Both the position numbers and the translations under genes were made by a program. The notes below the pieces were generated by a model that searched no databases, was not told the origin of the DNA, and worked only from the letters and a program-made list of their open reading frames with translations. 64,000 nt of DNA, from assembly GCA_963774445.1 (NCBI GenBank), contig CAVZFC010000019.1, positions 558,001-622,000 on the forward strand, in the 5' to 3' direction. Source of the stretch: CAVUQH01 sp963774445. Its GTDB lineage: Bacteria; Myxococcota_A; Polyangia; Haliangiales; Haliangiaceae. Shown in pieces: positions 45,806 through 55,203 of the stretch. Positions within the stretch are counted from its first letter, which is position 1, and every line of letters begins with the position of its first letter.

Positions 45806-47422
45806 GTGCCAACACTGACACTTGGCCGTCACAGGAACGTCACAATAAATCTTCCACGCCCACTGAGCAGTTTCGCGGCCTTGGACCGCGACGAAGCGAT
45901 CGACAGTCGAGTCGCCGTCCACGACAGCGACCACGTCGAGGTGAAGCTCGACTGCCATCTGGGGGGCGCCAAGAACTCGCGCTACCGGGTCGAGACCTAC
46001 TTCTTCGTCCCGCGCAGCCTGGGGCTCAACGAGCAGACCTACTCGCGCGCGCAGTTCTATCACGACGTCCAGACCTACCTGCGCTTCAAGACTCCGGTCC
46101 TGCCGATGGCGCAGCTGGCCGACCCCAGCGCGGAAGGCTCGCCGCTGGCGCAGGTCCGCACGCTGTCCGGTGAGCTGAGGCGGTCGCCGCGCACGAGATC
46201 GCTGGCGGCGGCGCTGTCGTACGAGCTGCGCATGTTCGGCTGCATCCTGCGGGCGAACCTCCGCGATCAGGTCGCGGCGATCAAGGTTCGCGTGCGCAAG
46301 CTGCCCGACGGCGAGCGGGCGCGGGCGATCCTGGTCAACGACATCCGCACCATCGGCGGCCGCTTCCTCGACGACCTGGACGCGCTGCTCACCGAATGGC
46401 GCGGGCTAAGGGCGACGCTGCTCCACGAGCCGATGCCGCAGCGCACGCGCGACACCTACGCGATGGTCAACGAGTACATCAGTCAGGCGGTCGAGCTGCA
46501 CCTGACCAATCTGCTGCGCGCCATCGATCGCGGGCCGCAGCCCGCCGAGGTGCTGGAAGGGCTGCGCGGGCGCGCGCGGGCCGCGCTGCTGGCCGAGCGC
46601 GACTATCGCGTCGGCGCCGGCTACGGCAACGACTGGGAAGCCGGCGACGGCGAGCATTTCGTCTACCGACGCGGCATGCTCAAGAAGCTGGTCACCTCGG
46701 TGCTGTGGCTCGAGATCGACAAGGAAGAAGAGGGCCGCAGCCTGGGCGACCTGGTCGCCGGCTTCGCCGCCGGCGTGGCCATGCTGTTCACCGTCGTGGC
46801 CGCGCTGCTGAGCCGGCGGATGTGGATGATCAACAGCGCCGGCTTCGTCATCGCCGCGGTGGTGACGTACATGCTCAAAGACCGGATGAAGGACTGGATC
46901 AAGCGCGCCTTCCACCGCGGCTTCAACCGCTGGCTGGCCGACTACAAGGTCAACATCCGCGATCCGATGACCGGCGCGCTGATCGGCAAGAGCCGTGAGT
47001 CGTTCCGCTACGTCAAGGAAGAGCAGGTCCCGCACGAGGTGCTGGCGCTGCGCCGGCGCCGCAGCGGCTCACCGGTCGAGATCGACGCCAAGCGCGAGGT
47101 GATCCTCGCCTACGACAAGGAGATCCGCCTGGAGAGCAAGGCGCTGCGCGAGCGGATGCACCTCGAGGATTACGACCTCAACGACATCTCCCGCATCGCC
47201 CTGCGCGAGCTGCTCATCCGCGCCGACGATCCCAACCAGACCCTGGCCATCTACGACCAGGACGACGACCGGGTGGCCAAGCGCAACTTCCACAAGGTCT
47301 ATCACCTCAACCTGGTCATGGTCCTGGGGGCCGGACGGGGCAAGGACCGCTCCGAGAGCATGCGCCACCTGCGGGTCGTCTTCGACAAGAAGGCCATCCG
47401 CCGGCTGGAAGAGGTCTCGTAA
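45806..47422 (+). CDS. Membrane protein of unknown function
   Basis: 538 residues if translation starts at GTG 45806; an unusual start region with no clear ribosome site makes this uncertain. The N-terminal 300 residues are soluble and mostly helical (LSSFAALDRDEAIDSRVAVH, RYRVETYFFVPRSLG). Two adjacent membrane helices follow (LVAGFAAGVAMLFTVVAALL and MINSAGFVIAAVVTYML). The C-terminal 170 residues are charged (EVILAYDKEIRLESKALRER, TLAIYDQDDDRVAKRNFHKV). It looks like a conserved myxobacterial family of unknown role. Confidence 0.7.
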   Translation: MPTLTLGRHRNVTINLPRPLSSFAALDRDEAIDSRVAVHDSDHVEVKLDCHLGGAKNSRYRVETYFFVPRSLGLNEQTYSRAQFYHDVQTYLRFKTPVLPMAQLADPSAEGSPLAQVRTLSGELRRSPRTRSLAAALSYELRMFGCILRANLRDQVAAIKVRVRKLPDGERARAILVNDIRTIGGRFLDDLDALLTEWRGLRATLLHEPMPQRTRDTYAMVNEYISQAVELHLTNLLRAIDRGPQPAEVLEGLRGRARAALLAERDYRVGAGYGNDWEAGDGEHFVYRRGMLKKLVTSVLWLEIDKEEEGRSLGDLVAGFAAGVAMLFTVVAALLSRRMWMINSAGFVIAAVVTYMLKDRMKDWIKRAFHRGFNRWLADYKVNIRDPMTGALIGKSRESFRYVKEEQVPHEVLALRRRRSGSPVEIDAKREVILAYDKEIRLESKALRERMHLEDYDLNDISRIALRELLIRADDPNQTLAIYDQDDDRVAKRNFHKVYHLNLVMVLGAGRGKDRSESMRHLRVVFDKKAIRRLEEVS

Positions 47423-47514
47423 GAAGCGTTCCCCGGCGGTTCCCAAGGAATCGCCTCGTGATACCGTCCTACTCGGGGAGGCCGCCCCGGCGTCGACGGG
47501 GCGGAACGAAAAAC

Positions 47515-49641
47515 ATGCAAGGAATCCGTCTATTTGCAGCCGCTACGGCGCTGCTCACGCTATCCGCCTGTCACCCGCAGGGAGCCGTGGCGCCGCGCCC
47601 CGGACAGGGGCCCGAAATCCCGATCACTCGCGTGGTCCTCTATCAGAACGGCGTCGGCTACTTCGAGCGCCGCGGCAAGGTGAACGGCGACACCCTCACC
47701 CTGCAGATCCGCCCCAACCAGATCAACGACCTGCTCAAGTCGCTCACGGTGATCGATCGCTCCAACGGCCGCGCCGTGAGCGTGTCGCTGCCGATGGAGA
47801 AGACCGGCGCGCAGGTCTTGTCCGAGCTGCCCGAGCAGGTGCGCAATGCCAGCGGGCTGCTCGACGTCCTGCGCGTCTTCCGCGGCGCCCGCATCACCGT
47901 CCACGGCGGCAAGGGCGACGTCACCGGGCGGATCGTCGGCGTCGAGAACATGCAGGCCAACGCCTCGGGCGAGGACGTCGAGGCCGACTGGCGCCTGACA
48001 ATCAAGACGGACAGCAGCCGCCTGCGCGTCTACCCGGTCAACTCCATCTCGCGCATCGACCTGGAAGACCGCACCCTGTCGGTCGGGCTCGACCAGAGCC
48101 TGGACGTCTCGCTCAACGAGGGCAACTGGAAGCCGATCAACCTGTCGATCGGCCTGGCCGGGCAGCGCTCACACGACCTGACCGCCAGCTACATCGTCGA
48201 GATGCCGCGGTGGAAGCCGGCCTACCGGCTGGTCGCCGGCGAGAACGGGCTGCTGCTCCAGGGCTGGGCCGTCGTCGACAATGTCTCGGGCGAGAACTGG
48301 AACAACGTGTCGCTTTCGCTCGTGGCCGGCCAGCCGATCTCGTTCATCTACGACCTGCACACCCCCGAGTTCACGCAACGTCCCGACCTGACGCCGCGCG
48401 GGCGGCAGGTGGCACTGGCCCCGCCCACGGATCAGCCGGGCGACGTCGCCAGCGCACCCGCACCGTCGGCCAAAACGCCGAGCCGCCGTCGCTCTTCTCG
48501 CAGCGCCGGCTCCGGACGCGCGTCCGCGCCTCGCTCGGCCAAGGCCGACGCCGCCTGGGACAAAGACGAGGAGGCCGCCTACGGCGACACCGCCGGCCCC
48601 GTCGACGAGCCCCTCGACGTCCAGCTCGAGCGCCAGGAGGCGCGCGTCCAGGGCGCCACCGTCGGCTCGCTGTTCCGCTACGACCTGCAGGATCCGGTCA
48701 CCGTGCCCGACCGTTCGTCGACCCTGGTCGCCATCATCAACAAGCGCGTCCCCGGCGGCGACGTGGTGCTGTTCCGTCCCACCGGCCCGCAAGAGAGCCA
48801 CCCGTACCGCGCCGTGATGTTCAAGAACGAGAGCGGCTTCGCCCTGGAAAAGGGCCCGGTGACGATCTACTCGGGTGGAACCTTCGTCGGCGAAGGCTTC
48901 ATCGAGCGGATGGAGAAGTCGACGACCGCGTTCGTCAGCTACGCCATGGACGGCAACGTCAGCATGGTCAGCCACAACGGCACCCGCAACGAAGGCCTGC
49001 GTCTGCTCAAGATCGTCAACGGCGTGGTGCTCAGCGAGGTGCTGCAGATCCAGGCAACCACCTACGAGGTGACCAACCGCCACCCGGCGCCGATCACGGC
49101 CTACGTCAAGACCTCCCGGCGAACCGGCTGGAAGCTGCGCAACCAGCCGCCGGAGACGATCGTCACGCCCGACGCGCTGATGGTCCCGGTGGCGGTGCCG
49201 GCCAACGGCAAGGCCAAGCTCGACATCGAGTGGACGCACAAGATCCAGCGGCGCGAGCGCTTCGACAGCCAGATCAGCATGAACCTGCTCGACGTCTACC
49301 TCGAGTCGGGCAAGGCCCCGCCCGCGGTCGCCCGGGTGCTCGGCCAGGCGATCAAGCTCAAGGGCCAGATGAACGACCTCGACAAGGAGATGGCGCTCAA
49401 GCGCAAGCTCCACGGCGACCTCAGCCGCGACCAGGACCGCGTGCGCGCCAACCTCACCATGCTGGGCAAGACCAAGGGCAACGCCGACCTGCGCCGCGAG
49501 CTGGAGAAGAAGCTCGCCGACCAGGAGCGCGACCTGGGCAAGCTGTCGGGCGACCTGGTGCGCCTGTCCGAAGACCGCGCCGATCTGGAGAAGAAGCTGA
49601 CCGTGCTGATCCGGTCGATCAACCTCAGCGCCGAAGACTGA
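47515..49641 (+). CDS. DUF4139-domain lipoprotein
   Basis: 708 residues from ATG 47515. Lipobox LTLSAC gives Cys19. ITRVVLYQNGVGYFERRGKV and LKSLTVIDRSNG start the DUF4140-like N-terminal region, and YIVEMPRWKPAYRLVAGENG with GWAVVDNVSGENWNNVSLSLVAGQP is the core of DUF4139. A charged low-complexity insert (about 325-385) separates it from KRVPGGDVVLFRPTG. The last 90 residues form a coiled coil (LKGQMNDLDKEMALKRKL ... LVRLSEDRADLEKKL). Function of the family is not known; it is exported. Confidence 0.85.
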   Translation: MQGIRLFAAATALLTLSACHPQGAVAPRPGQGPEIPITRVVLYQNGVGYFERRGKVNGDTLTLQIRPNQINDLLKSLTVIDRSNGRAVSVSLPMEKTGAQVLSELPEQVRNASGLLDVLRVFRGARITVHGGKGDVTGRIVGVENMQANASGEDVEADWRLTIKTDSSRLRVYPVNSISRIDLEDRTLSVGLDQSLDVSLNEGNWKPINLSIGLAGQRSHDLTASYIVEMPRWKPAYRLVAGENGLLLQGWAVVDNVSGENWNNVSLSLVAGQPISFIYDLHTPEFTQRPDLTPRGRQVALAPPTDQPGDVASAPAPSAKTPSRRRSSRSAGSGRASAPRSAKADAAWDKDEEAAYGDTAGPVDEPLDVQLERQEARVQGATVGSLFRYDLQDPVTVPDRSSTLVAIINKRVPGGDVVLFRPTGPQESHPYRAVMFKNESGFALEKGPVTIYSGGTFVGEGFIERMEKSTTAFVSYAMDGNVSMVSHNGTRNEGLRLLKIVNGVVLSEVLQIQATTYEVTNRHPAPITAYVKTSRRTGWKLRNQPPETIVTPDALMVPVAVPANGKAKLDIEWTHKIQRRERFDSQISMNLLDVYLESGKAPPAVARVLGQAIKLKGQMNDLDKEMALKRKLHGDLSRDQDRVRANLTMLGKTKGNADLRRELEKKLADQERDLGKLSGDLVRLSEDRADLEKKLTVLIRSINLSAED

Positions 49642-49671
49642 TCAGAAGGCTCGACTCTTGCCGCCCGTCGC

Positions 49672-50199
49672 TCACAGGCGGTGAGCGACGATCAGCGAGA
49701 CGTGGAGGTCGGTCAACGGGTCCCACCTGGTGGCGACGCTATTGGGGTATGGATCCTTGTCGGTGGGCATGCAGAAACTGACCTCGGCGCCGAGCTGCCA
49801 GCGCGCGCGGTCGAAACGGTAGCCGAGCGCGGGCTCGAAGACGAGCCCGCGCGCCGTCCACACGCGATCTTGCCCCGGCGGCGGATTGCTCGGATCAAGC
49901 GGCTGGGTCTCCACGGCGCGGAACCACGCCCGCTGATACTCCACCCCGATGGCGAAGCGGCCGTACAGCCCCTGGCGTTGGGTCCGCGCCCAGTACCTGA
50001 TGCCGGCCATCGCGCGCAGGCCGATCCCGTGCACGTCTCGCGACCCCAGGCTGTCGCCGTAGTCCGTCGCCTCGGCGAGCATCCCGCGCACGGCCGTTGC
50101 GAAGTCGGCGTCAACATTTGCGTTCAGGGCAAAGAGGAATCGACCGGCGAGCTCCACACCGACCTTGGCCGGGCTGGGACCGGCGACCGCGCCCGCCAT
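49672..50199 (-). CDS. Outer-membrane beta-barrel-like protein, start uncertain
   Basis: 175 residues from ATG 50199. Alternating hydrophobic strands and aromatic girdle residues (KVGVELAGRFLFALNANVD, GIRYWARTQRQGLYGRFAIGVEYQ, GLVFEPALGYRFDRARWQLGAEVSF) and a C-terminal VSLIVAHRL suggest a small outer-membrane barrel. The frame upstream continues as a good signal peptide (LARTAGLAALFLVGLSARSAHA) up to about 50285, but it has no usable start codon before an in-frame TGA. A one-base error that separates it from the ATG at 50299 is likely. Confidence 0.62.
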   Translation of the reverse strand: MAGAVAGPSPAKVGVELAGRFLFALNANVDADFATAVRGMLAEATDYGDSLGSRDVHGIGLRAMAGIRYWARTQRQGLYGRFAIGVEYQRAWFRAVETQPLDPSNPPPGQDRVWTARGLVFEPALGYRFDRARWQLGAEVSFCMPTDKDPYPNSVATRWDPLTDLHVSLIVAHRL

Positions 50200-50437
50200 G
50201 AGCTCCAGCTCGTGGTCGGCGTGGGCGGACCGCGCACTGAGGCCGACCAGGAACAGGGCGGCGAGCCCGGCGGTGCGAGCCAGTCGAACGTTCGATCATG
50301 GCGCCACCATACCGCTCGCGCTCCGCACCGTCCGTGACGCGGGCTGCGGCACCGCGCCGATCGCTCGCGGATGTGCGACGCACGTTCTGACGCCGCATGG
50401 CACTGGCGCCGCCGGCGGCGCGTAGTACCTTTGACTC

Positions 50438-50971
50438 GTGGACGGCGTTCCGTTTCGCACCAGCAGCCGCGCGACCGGATCGCGGACCTGCCCCGCCTGC
50501 CCAGGGACCCTCCACGAACGGCGCCTCGGCGGCATCGACGTCGGCGAATGCGTCACCTGCCTGGGCGTCTGGCTGACACCGCGGGTGTTCAACGATCTGT
50601 GGATGGATCTGGCCGCCCAGCGCCGCCTGCTGGCCGCCCTGCCCGCCCAGGATCGCGGCCTGCCGCCCGATCAGCCGTGCGCCTGTCCGCGCTGCGGCGG
50701 CGCGATGGCCCGCCGCGAGCTGGGCCGCGACTCCGGCGTGATCGTCAACACCTGCAAGCGCCACGGCATCTGGTTCGACCGTGGCGAGCTGAGCCACGCG
50801 CTGCGCTATCTGCTCGAGCCGCCCGGACCGAGCCTCGGGCCCGAGCTCGAGGACGCCGCCATCGAAGCCCGCCGCCGCCGCGAGCTCATCGCCACCATGC
50901 TCGACCGCGGCGACCACCGGCCCCGGTGGACCCGCTGGCTCGGCGCCATCTTCGACGCCCTGACCCGGTGA
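50438..50971 (+). CDS. Double zf-TFIIB-type zinc-ribbon protein
   Basis: 177 residues from GTG 50438. Two zinc ribbons of the zf-TFIIB type are present: CPACPGTLHERR with GECVTCLGVWL, and CPRCGGAMARREL with NTCKRHGIWFDRGEL, the latter keeping the GxWFDxGEL signature (His replaces the last Cys). The C-terminal 50 residues are charged and end in WTRWLGAIFDALTR, perhaps a membrane-associated helix. The family's role is unknown; nucleic acid or protein binding is possible. Confidence 0.83.
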   Translation: MDGVPFRTSSRATGSRTCPACPGTLHERRLGGIDVGECVTCLGVWLTPRVFNDLWMDLAAQRRLLAALPAQDRGLPPDQPCACPRCGGAMARRELGRDSGVIVNTCKRHGIWFDRGELSHALRYLLEPPGPSLGPELEDAAIEARRRRELIATMLDRGDHRPRWTRWLGAIFDALTR

Positions 50972-51045
50972 CCCGACTGCGGCGGCCTACCTACGCCGAC
51001 CTCGGCACTCCGCTCATGCAGGCGCTGACCGCTGACCGGTTCGCT

Positions 51046-53226
51046 CTAGGACCGCATCGCGGCGACGAAGTCGCGGGCGGAAGCGAAGCGGTCGTCGCGG
51101 TCCTTGGCCAGCGCGCGCAAGATGGCGATGGCCATTGCGTCGGGGATCGAGCTCACCAGCGCGCGCGGATCCGGCGGCGGATGATTGAGGTGCTCCATGA
51201 CCATGCCGAGGGGGGTGCCGCTGTGAAACGGAGGACGCCCGGTGGCCAGCTCGAAGGCGGTGACGCCGAGGGAGTAGATGTCGGCGCGGCCGTCTACGGC
51301 GTTGGGCTGGCGGATCTGCTCGGGTGAGATGTACACCAGGCTGCCGACGAGCGGCGACCCCTCGGAAGGTCGCTCGGGCTCGGCCTCGGACCAACGGGCG
51401 ACGCCGAAGTCCATGAGCATCGGTCTGCGTTCGACCAGCGGGGTCGCGTCGGTGCCGGCGACGAGGATGTTGGCCGGCTTGATGTCGCGGTGGACGACGC
51501 CCAGGGCATGGGTGGCGTCGACGGCGCCGGCGACGCCGGTGAGCAGCGCGACGATCTCGTCGGGGGACAGCCGCTTTCGCTGCCGGAGGATGGCGGCCAG
51601 GTCCTCGCCCTCGACGTACTCCATGGCGATGAACGCCAGGCCCTGATTGTGGCCACTGGCCAGGAACGGCACCACGTTGGCATGGCGCACACCCTCGAGG
51701 ATGTGGGCCTCGCGGTGGAATCGGGACTGGGCATCGGGATCATCGGCCAGATCGCGCGACATGATCTTGAGCGCGACCGGAACGGCGAAGTCGGGGTGCC
51801 GCGCGCGATAGACGGCGCCCATGCCGCCCTGTCCGAGGAGCTCGAGCTCGCCGTACGAGGCGAACGTCGCCTCGGTGGTCGGCAGGCTGGCGTTGGCCGC
51901 CTCGGCCGCCAGCGCCTCGTAGTCGAGGCGAATGCCGTAGAAGCGCCGATCGGTGAAGCGGGTGATGCGCCGCCGCAGTGGCGCGAACAGCGCCACGGTG
52001 ACCGTCAGCGACACCGCCGCCGCCAGCCCGGCGGGCGCGTTGACGGCGTCGTAGAGGACACCGCGCAGCGCAAAGTAGACGGTGCCCAAGAACGCGGCCA
52101 GGATCAGCGACAGCAGGCCGTAGACCAGCGTCCGATTGATGATGCGGTCGATGTCCCACAGCCGGTAGCGGATCGCCGACAGCAGCGCGATGACGAGCCC
52201 GATCAGGTACGAGGCGCCGAGCAAGACCTCGTAGAGCAGCTTGTACAGCGGCTGTACGGTGCTCTCGTGATGCGCCAGGAGCGGCAGCACGCCGACCACC
52301 GCGACGATCTGCAGGGCCAGGAACGACGAACCGCCGTAGGCCAGCCACTTGATCTGGTGCCTTTGGCGCAGGGTTGCCCGGCGGCGGTAGCGATACCAGA
52401 CGAACCCCAGATACAGCGAGCCGACCGCCATCACCGCAGCGGCAACCGGCCGCGAGTAGCCGCGGGTGGCGTACATGTGAGCCGCCTGAAACCCGAATGG
52501 CGCCAGCGCCAGCGGCAGCGCCGCGAGACTCCACTTCGGCACCGGCTTGCCGTTGGGAAAGAGGCTGAGGAGCAGCAGGGCGAGGGCGGGCAAGAGCACG
52601 TAGATCGTCGCGGCCACGACCCGGGGCACGACCAGCGTCTCGGAGGAGGTCAGCACCGTGACGGCCAGCGACAGCTGTCCGCCGAGGACGCTGACGCAGG
52701 CAAAGCCGGATGCCATCAGGTTGCGCGGGTAGCGTCTGGCGACGATCAGCGGCAACACGAGCAGCGTGGTGGAGACGATTACCAGGCGCACGGCGGTGGT
52801 CTGCCAGCCGCCGAAGCGCGTCAGCCAGCCGCCGAACCGGGCGGTCCCTCCGGCGCGCACCTGGGTCTCGAGGAAGGCCGCGTTGAGCTGCGGCCGATCG
52901 CTCGCGACGACGAAGCGGAGGACGAAGTAGGCGATGTTCGCCACCGCCACCGCCGCAAGGATCACCAGGAACACGCGGGCGACGGTCACCCAGCGCGCCG
53001 CCGCGGTCCCCGGCGCTGCATCCGCGCTGTCGCCGGGCACCGCGCCGCCGACCCGCGGAGTGGGCGCGCTGCGCGCGGTCCGCTGTTGGGCCACGGCATC
53101 GACGGTCGGCCCGTCGCCAACAGGGGCCGGCGTGGTCTGGCCGAGGGCCGAGGAGTCCGCGATCACGTCGAGCGCGGCCGCGCCGGGCGCGGTCTCGTCG
53201 AGCTCGCTGTCAGGCCCGTCAGCCAA
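51046..53226 (-). CDS. Polytopic membrane sensor fused to a C-terminal Hanks Ser/Thr kinase
   Basis: 726 residues. Residues 1-80 are acidic and disordered. About eight membrane helices follow (80-415), ending in YRLWDIDRIINRTLVYGLL (354-372) and RRRITRFTDRRFYGIRLDYEA (418-438), both hallmarks of a membrane module normally attached to histidine kinases. Instead a complete Ser/Thr kinase follows (458-720): GQGGMGAVY, Lys487, HRDIKPAN (579-586), DFGVAR and GSLVYISPEQI. It lies 92 bases downstream of the bactofilin gene on the same strand and may be the kinase of that cluster. Confidence 0.9.
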   Translation of the reverse strand: MADGPDSELDETAPGAAALDVIADSSALGQTTPAPVGDGPTVDAVAQQRTARSAPTPRVGGAVPGDSADAAPGTAAARWVTVARVFLVILAAVAVANIAYFVLRFVVASDRPQLNAAFLETQVRAGGTARFGGWLTRFGGWQTTAVRLVIVSTTLLVLPLIVARRYPRNLMASGFACVSVLGGQLSLAVTVLTSSETLVVPRVVAATIYVLLPALALLLLSLFPNGKPVPKWSLAALPLALAPFGFQAAHMYATRGYSRPVAAAVMAVGSLYLGFVWYRYRRRATLRQRHQIKWLAYGGSSFLALQIVAVVGVLPLLAHHESTVQPLYKLLYEVLLGASYLIGLVIALLSAIRYRLWDIDRIINRTLVYGLLSLILAAFLGTVYFALRGVLYDAVNAPAGLAAAVSLTVTVALFAPLRRRITRFTDRRFYGIRLDYEALAAEAANASLPTTEATFASYGELELLGQGGMGAVYRARHPDFAVPVALKIMSRDLADDPDAQSRFHREAHILEGVRHANVVPFLASGHNQGLAFIAMEYVEGEDLAAILRQRKRLSPDEIVALLTGVAGAVDATHALGVVHRDIKPANILVAGTDATPLVERRPMLMDFGVARWSEAEPERPSEGSPLVGSLVYISPEQIRQPNAVDGRADIYSLGVTAFELATGRPPFHSGTPLGMVMEHLNHPPPDPRALVSSIPDAMAIAILRALAKDRDDRFASARDFVAAMRS

Positions 53227-53318
53227 CGTCCAATCGGCGGCATCTTACGACCTGGTCGCCCCGATCACCACCGCGGCGAGGCAACGCCAGCGCGAGCGAC
53301 CCGGCCGTCAGTCCGCGA

Positions 53319-53927
53319 TCAGCCGACGCTCGGCTGCTGCGACGTGCGCCGCGAGCGCTTGCGCTTGGAACCGCCCTTCTCCCCGCCGTCATCGCCCTCG
53401 GTGTCGGCCTCCTTGGCGGCGGCGCGCGTCTCGGTCGCCTCTTCGCCGGCCGTCTCCTCCCAGGCGCTGTCGTCGGCCTCGGCAGCAGCCTCGGCGGCGG
53501 CCTCCGGCGCGGGCGCCGGCGCCGATTTGCCCGAGCTGCGGGCGGCTTCGACGGCGGCGTCCTTGCTGGGCTCGTCGCCCACGGCCAGCTCACACTCGCC
53601 GAAGACCACTTCCATCTTGCCCTGCGGGCGCTGCAGCTTGACCTCCAGCGTACCGGCACGGATGACCGTCTTGTCCTTGACGCTGCCCGACAGCAGCACC
53701 GACTCGGCATCGACTTCGCCGGCCAGCGAGCCCTCCGAGGTCAGCTGTTTCACGGTGATCGTCCCGGCAACCGATCCGGACGGCCGGATGTGCAGTGACG
53801 GAGCTTCGACCTCGCCTTCGAGGTGTCCCAGCACCACCACCGGACATTGCGAGGTGAGAGTCCCCTTGAAGATGGTCTCGTCCTCGACCGTGGTCTGTCG
53901 TACGCGCTTGTCGCTGTTGTCACTCAT
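53319..53927 (-). CDS. Bactofilin (polymer-forming cytoskeletal protein)
   Basis: 202 residues. The bactofilin beta-helix is clear at about 10-110: ETIFKGTLTSQCPVVVLGHLEGEVEAP, SGSVAGTITVKQL, GEVDAESVLLSGSVKDKTVI, GTLEVKLQRPQGKMEV. The C-terminal half is Ala/Glu-rich and ends in a basic stretch (GSKRKRSRR). Bactofilins polymerise without nucleotides into filaments or sheets that place enzymes or chromosome-segregation proteins. The start codon overlaps the stop of the pentapeptide gene (ATGA), so the two are translationally coupled. Confidence 0.92.
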   Translation of the reverse strand: MSDNSDKRVRQTTVEDETIFKGTLTSQCPVVVLGHLEGEVEAPSLHIRPSGSVAGTITVKQLTSEGSLAGEVDAESVLLSGSVKDKTVIRAGTLEVKLQRPQGKMEVVFGECELAVGDEPSKDAAVEAARSSGKSAPAPAPEAAAEAAAEADDSAWEETAGEEATETRAAAKEADTEGDDGGEKGGSKRKRSRRTSQQPSVG

Positions 53928-55186
53928 GCTCGGGCTCCGTCCGCCTTGCTGTCATCGGTCACTTTGAGGATCTTCACGCGCAGCTGACAGCCGCGCTCGA
54001 ATGCAAACTCCGTGGTCGAGCTGCCCTGGGCCACCGCCGCGACGAGGGCGCCCTTGGCGCTGACCAACAGGCGCCGGGCACCGTTGATGCCCGGGCTCTG
54101 TCGCTCGAAGAACTTGCCGTGAATCGTGATGTCGCCCGCCCCCTGGATCTCGCAGTCGGCCAGGACGCCGGTGGCGCCGACGATGATCTCGGTCCCCTCA
54201 CCGAGATTCAGGGTGCAGTTCTCGAACAGGCTGTCGATCTCGACGCGGGCGCCGCTGTCGAACTCCAGGGTGGCGTTCTTCAGCACGTCTCCGCGGCCGA
54301 AGTAGCGCCGGTCGCCGGCCGCCGCCGCTGGCGCCGCCGCGGCGACGCCGGCAAGCAGCCGCGGAATCTCGCCGTTCTCCAGCCGCCCGCTGCCGTCGCC
54401 CTTGCTGCTGTTGTCGACCCAGGCGACGACTACCTGCCCGACGTCGCCGCCGGTGCCGGTGAGCCCCCAGACCTTGGCGCCGGTGAGCGTCACGCCGGTG
54501 AGGTCGGCGCCGCTGAGGTTGGCGTGGCGCGCGTCGGCGTGGGTGAGATCGGCGTGCTGCAGGTTGGCGCCGGACAGATCGGCGCGGGCCAGGCAGGTGC
54601 CGCGCAGCACCGCCCGAACCGCGATCGCGCCCGCCAGCGACGCGTCGCGCAGGTCGGCACCGGCCAGCTTGGCCTCCTCCAGACAGGCACCGCGCAGGCT
54701 GGCGCTCGACATCTGCGCCTGCTCGGCCGACACCCCGCCCAGGTAGCTGTCGTCGAGCTCGGCGTGGGTCAGTACCGCGCCGCCGAGCTTGGCGCCGCCG
54801 AGCTTGGCGTTGGACATCTGCGCGTAGCCGAGCTGCGCTCCCGACAGATCGGCGCCGGTCAGGTTGGCCCCCTCGAGGCTGGCGCGCGACAGGTTCGCGC
54901 CCACCAGCAGCGCGCGCTCGAGGTTGGCCCCCTCTAGGTCGGCGTTCTCCAGGTTGGCGCGCGTCAAGTTGGCGCCAACCAGATACGCCTCGCGCAGACT
55001 GGCGCGCTTGAAGGAGCTATCGGTGAGATCGCTGCCCTCGAAATTGGCGCCTTCGAGATCCGAGCGATCCATGCGCGCCTTGATCAGACGCTGCCGCGAC
55101 AGGTTCATGCCGCGCAAGTCGGTGCGTTCGACCGATCCGCCCATGCGGATCTTGCGTTTGACTTCGTCGGGCGAGAGCTCGGCCAT
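53924..55186 (-). CDS. Pentapeptide-repeat protein with C-terminal beta-helix-like domain
   Basis: 420 residues. About 30 pentapeptide repeats (A(D/N)LxG pattern) run from 20 to 235, for example LEGANFEGSDLTDSSF, LENADLEGANLERALL and LSGANLQHADLTHADA. They form a right-handed square beta-helix. After a linker, residues 300-410 read like a bactofilin-type strand repeat: DVLKNATLEFDSGARVEIDS, CTLNLGEGTEIIVGATGVL, GAGDITIHGKFF. It overlaps bactofilin and follows the HhH scaffold gene by 17 bases. It may cap or co-assemble with bactofilin filaments; that is inference. Confidence 0.87.
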   Translation of the reverse strand: MAELSPDEVKRKIRMGGSVERTDLRGMNLSRQRLIKARMDRSDLEGANFEGSDLTDSSFKRASLREAYLVGANLTRANLENADLEGANLERALLVGANLSRASLEGANLTGADLSGAQLGYAQMSNAKLGGAKLGGAVLTHAELDDSYLGGVSAEQAQMSSASLRGACLEEAKLAGADLRDASLAGAIAVRAVLRGTCLARADLSGANLQHADLTHADARHANLSGADLTGVTLTGAKVWGLTGTGGDVGQVVVAWVDNSSKGDGSGRLENGEIPRLLAGVAAAAPAAAAGDRRYFGRGDVLKNATLEFDSGARVEIDSLFENCTLNLGEGTEIIVGATGVLADCEIQGAGDITIHGKFFERQSPGINGARRLLVSAKGALVAAVAQGSSTTEFAFERGCQLRVKILKVTDDSKADGARA

Positions 55187-55203
55187 CTTCGATTGTGCCT
55201 CCG

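Noticed and set aside
50296..50310. In-frame TGA near ATG 50310 as a second selenocysteine codon
   Set aside because: It lies in a presumed signal-peptide region with no redox motif and no SECIS-like hairpin after it; a one-base error explains it better.
52900..53900. GTTTCACGGTG near 53750 as half of a parS site
   Set aside because: The full TGTTTCACGTGAAACA palindrome is absent and the bases are coding sequence of bactofilin.
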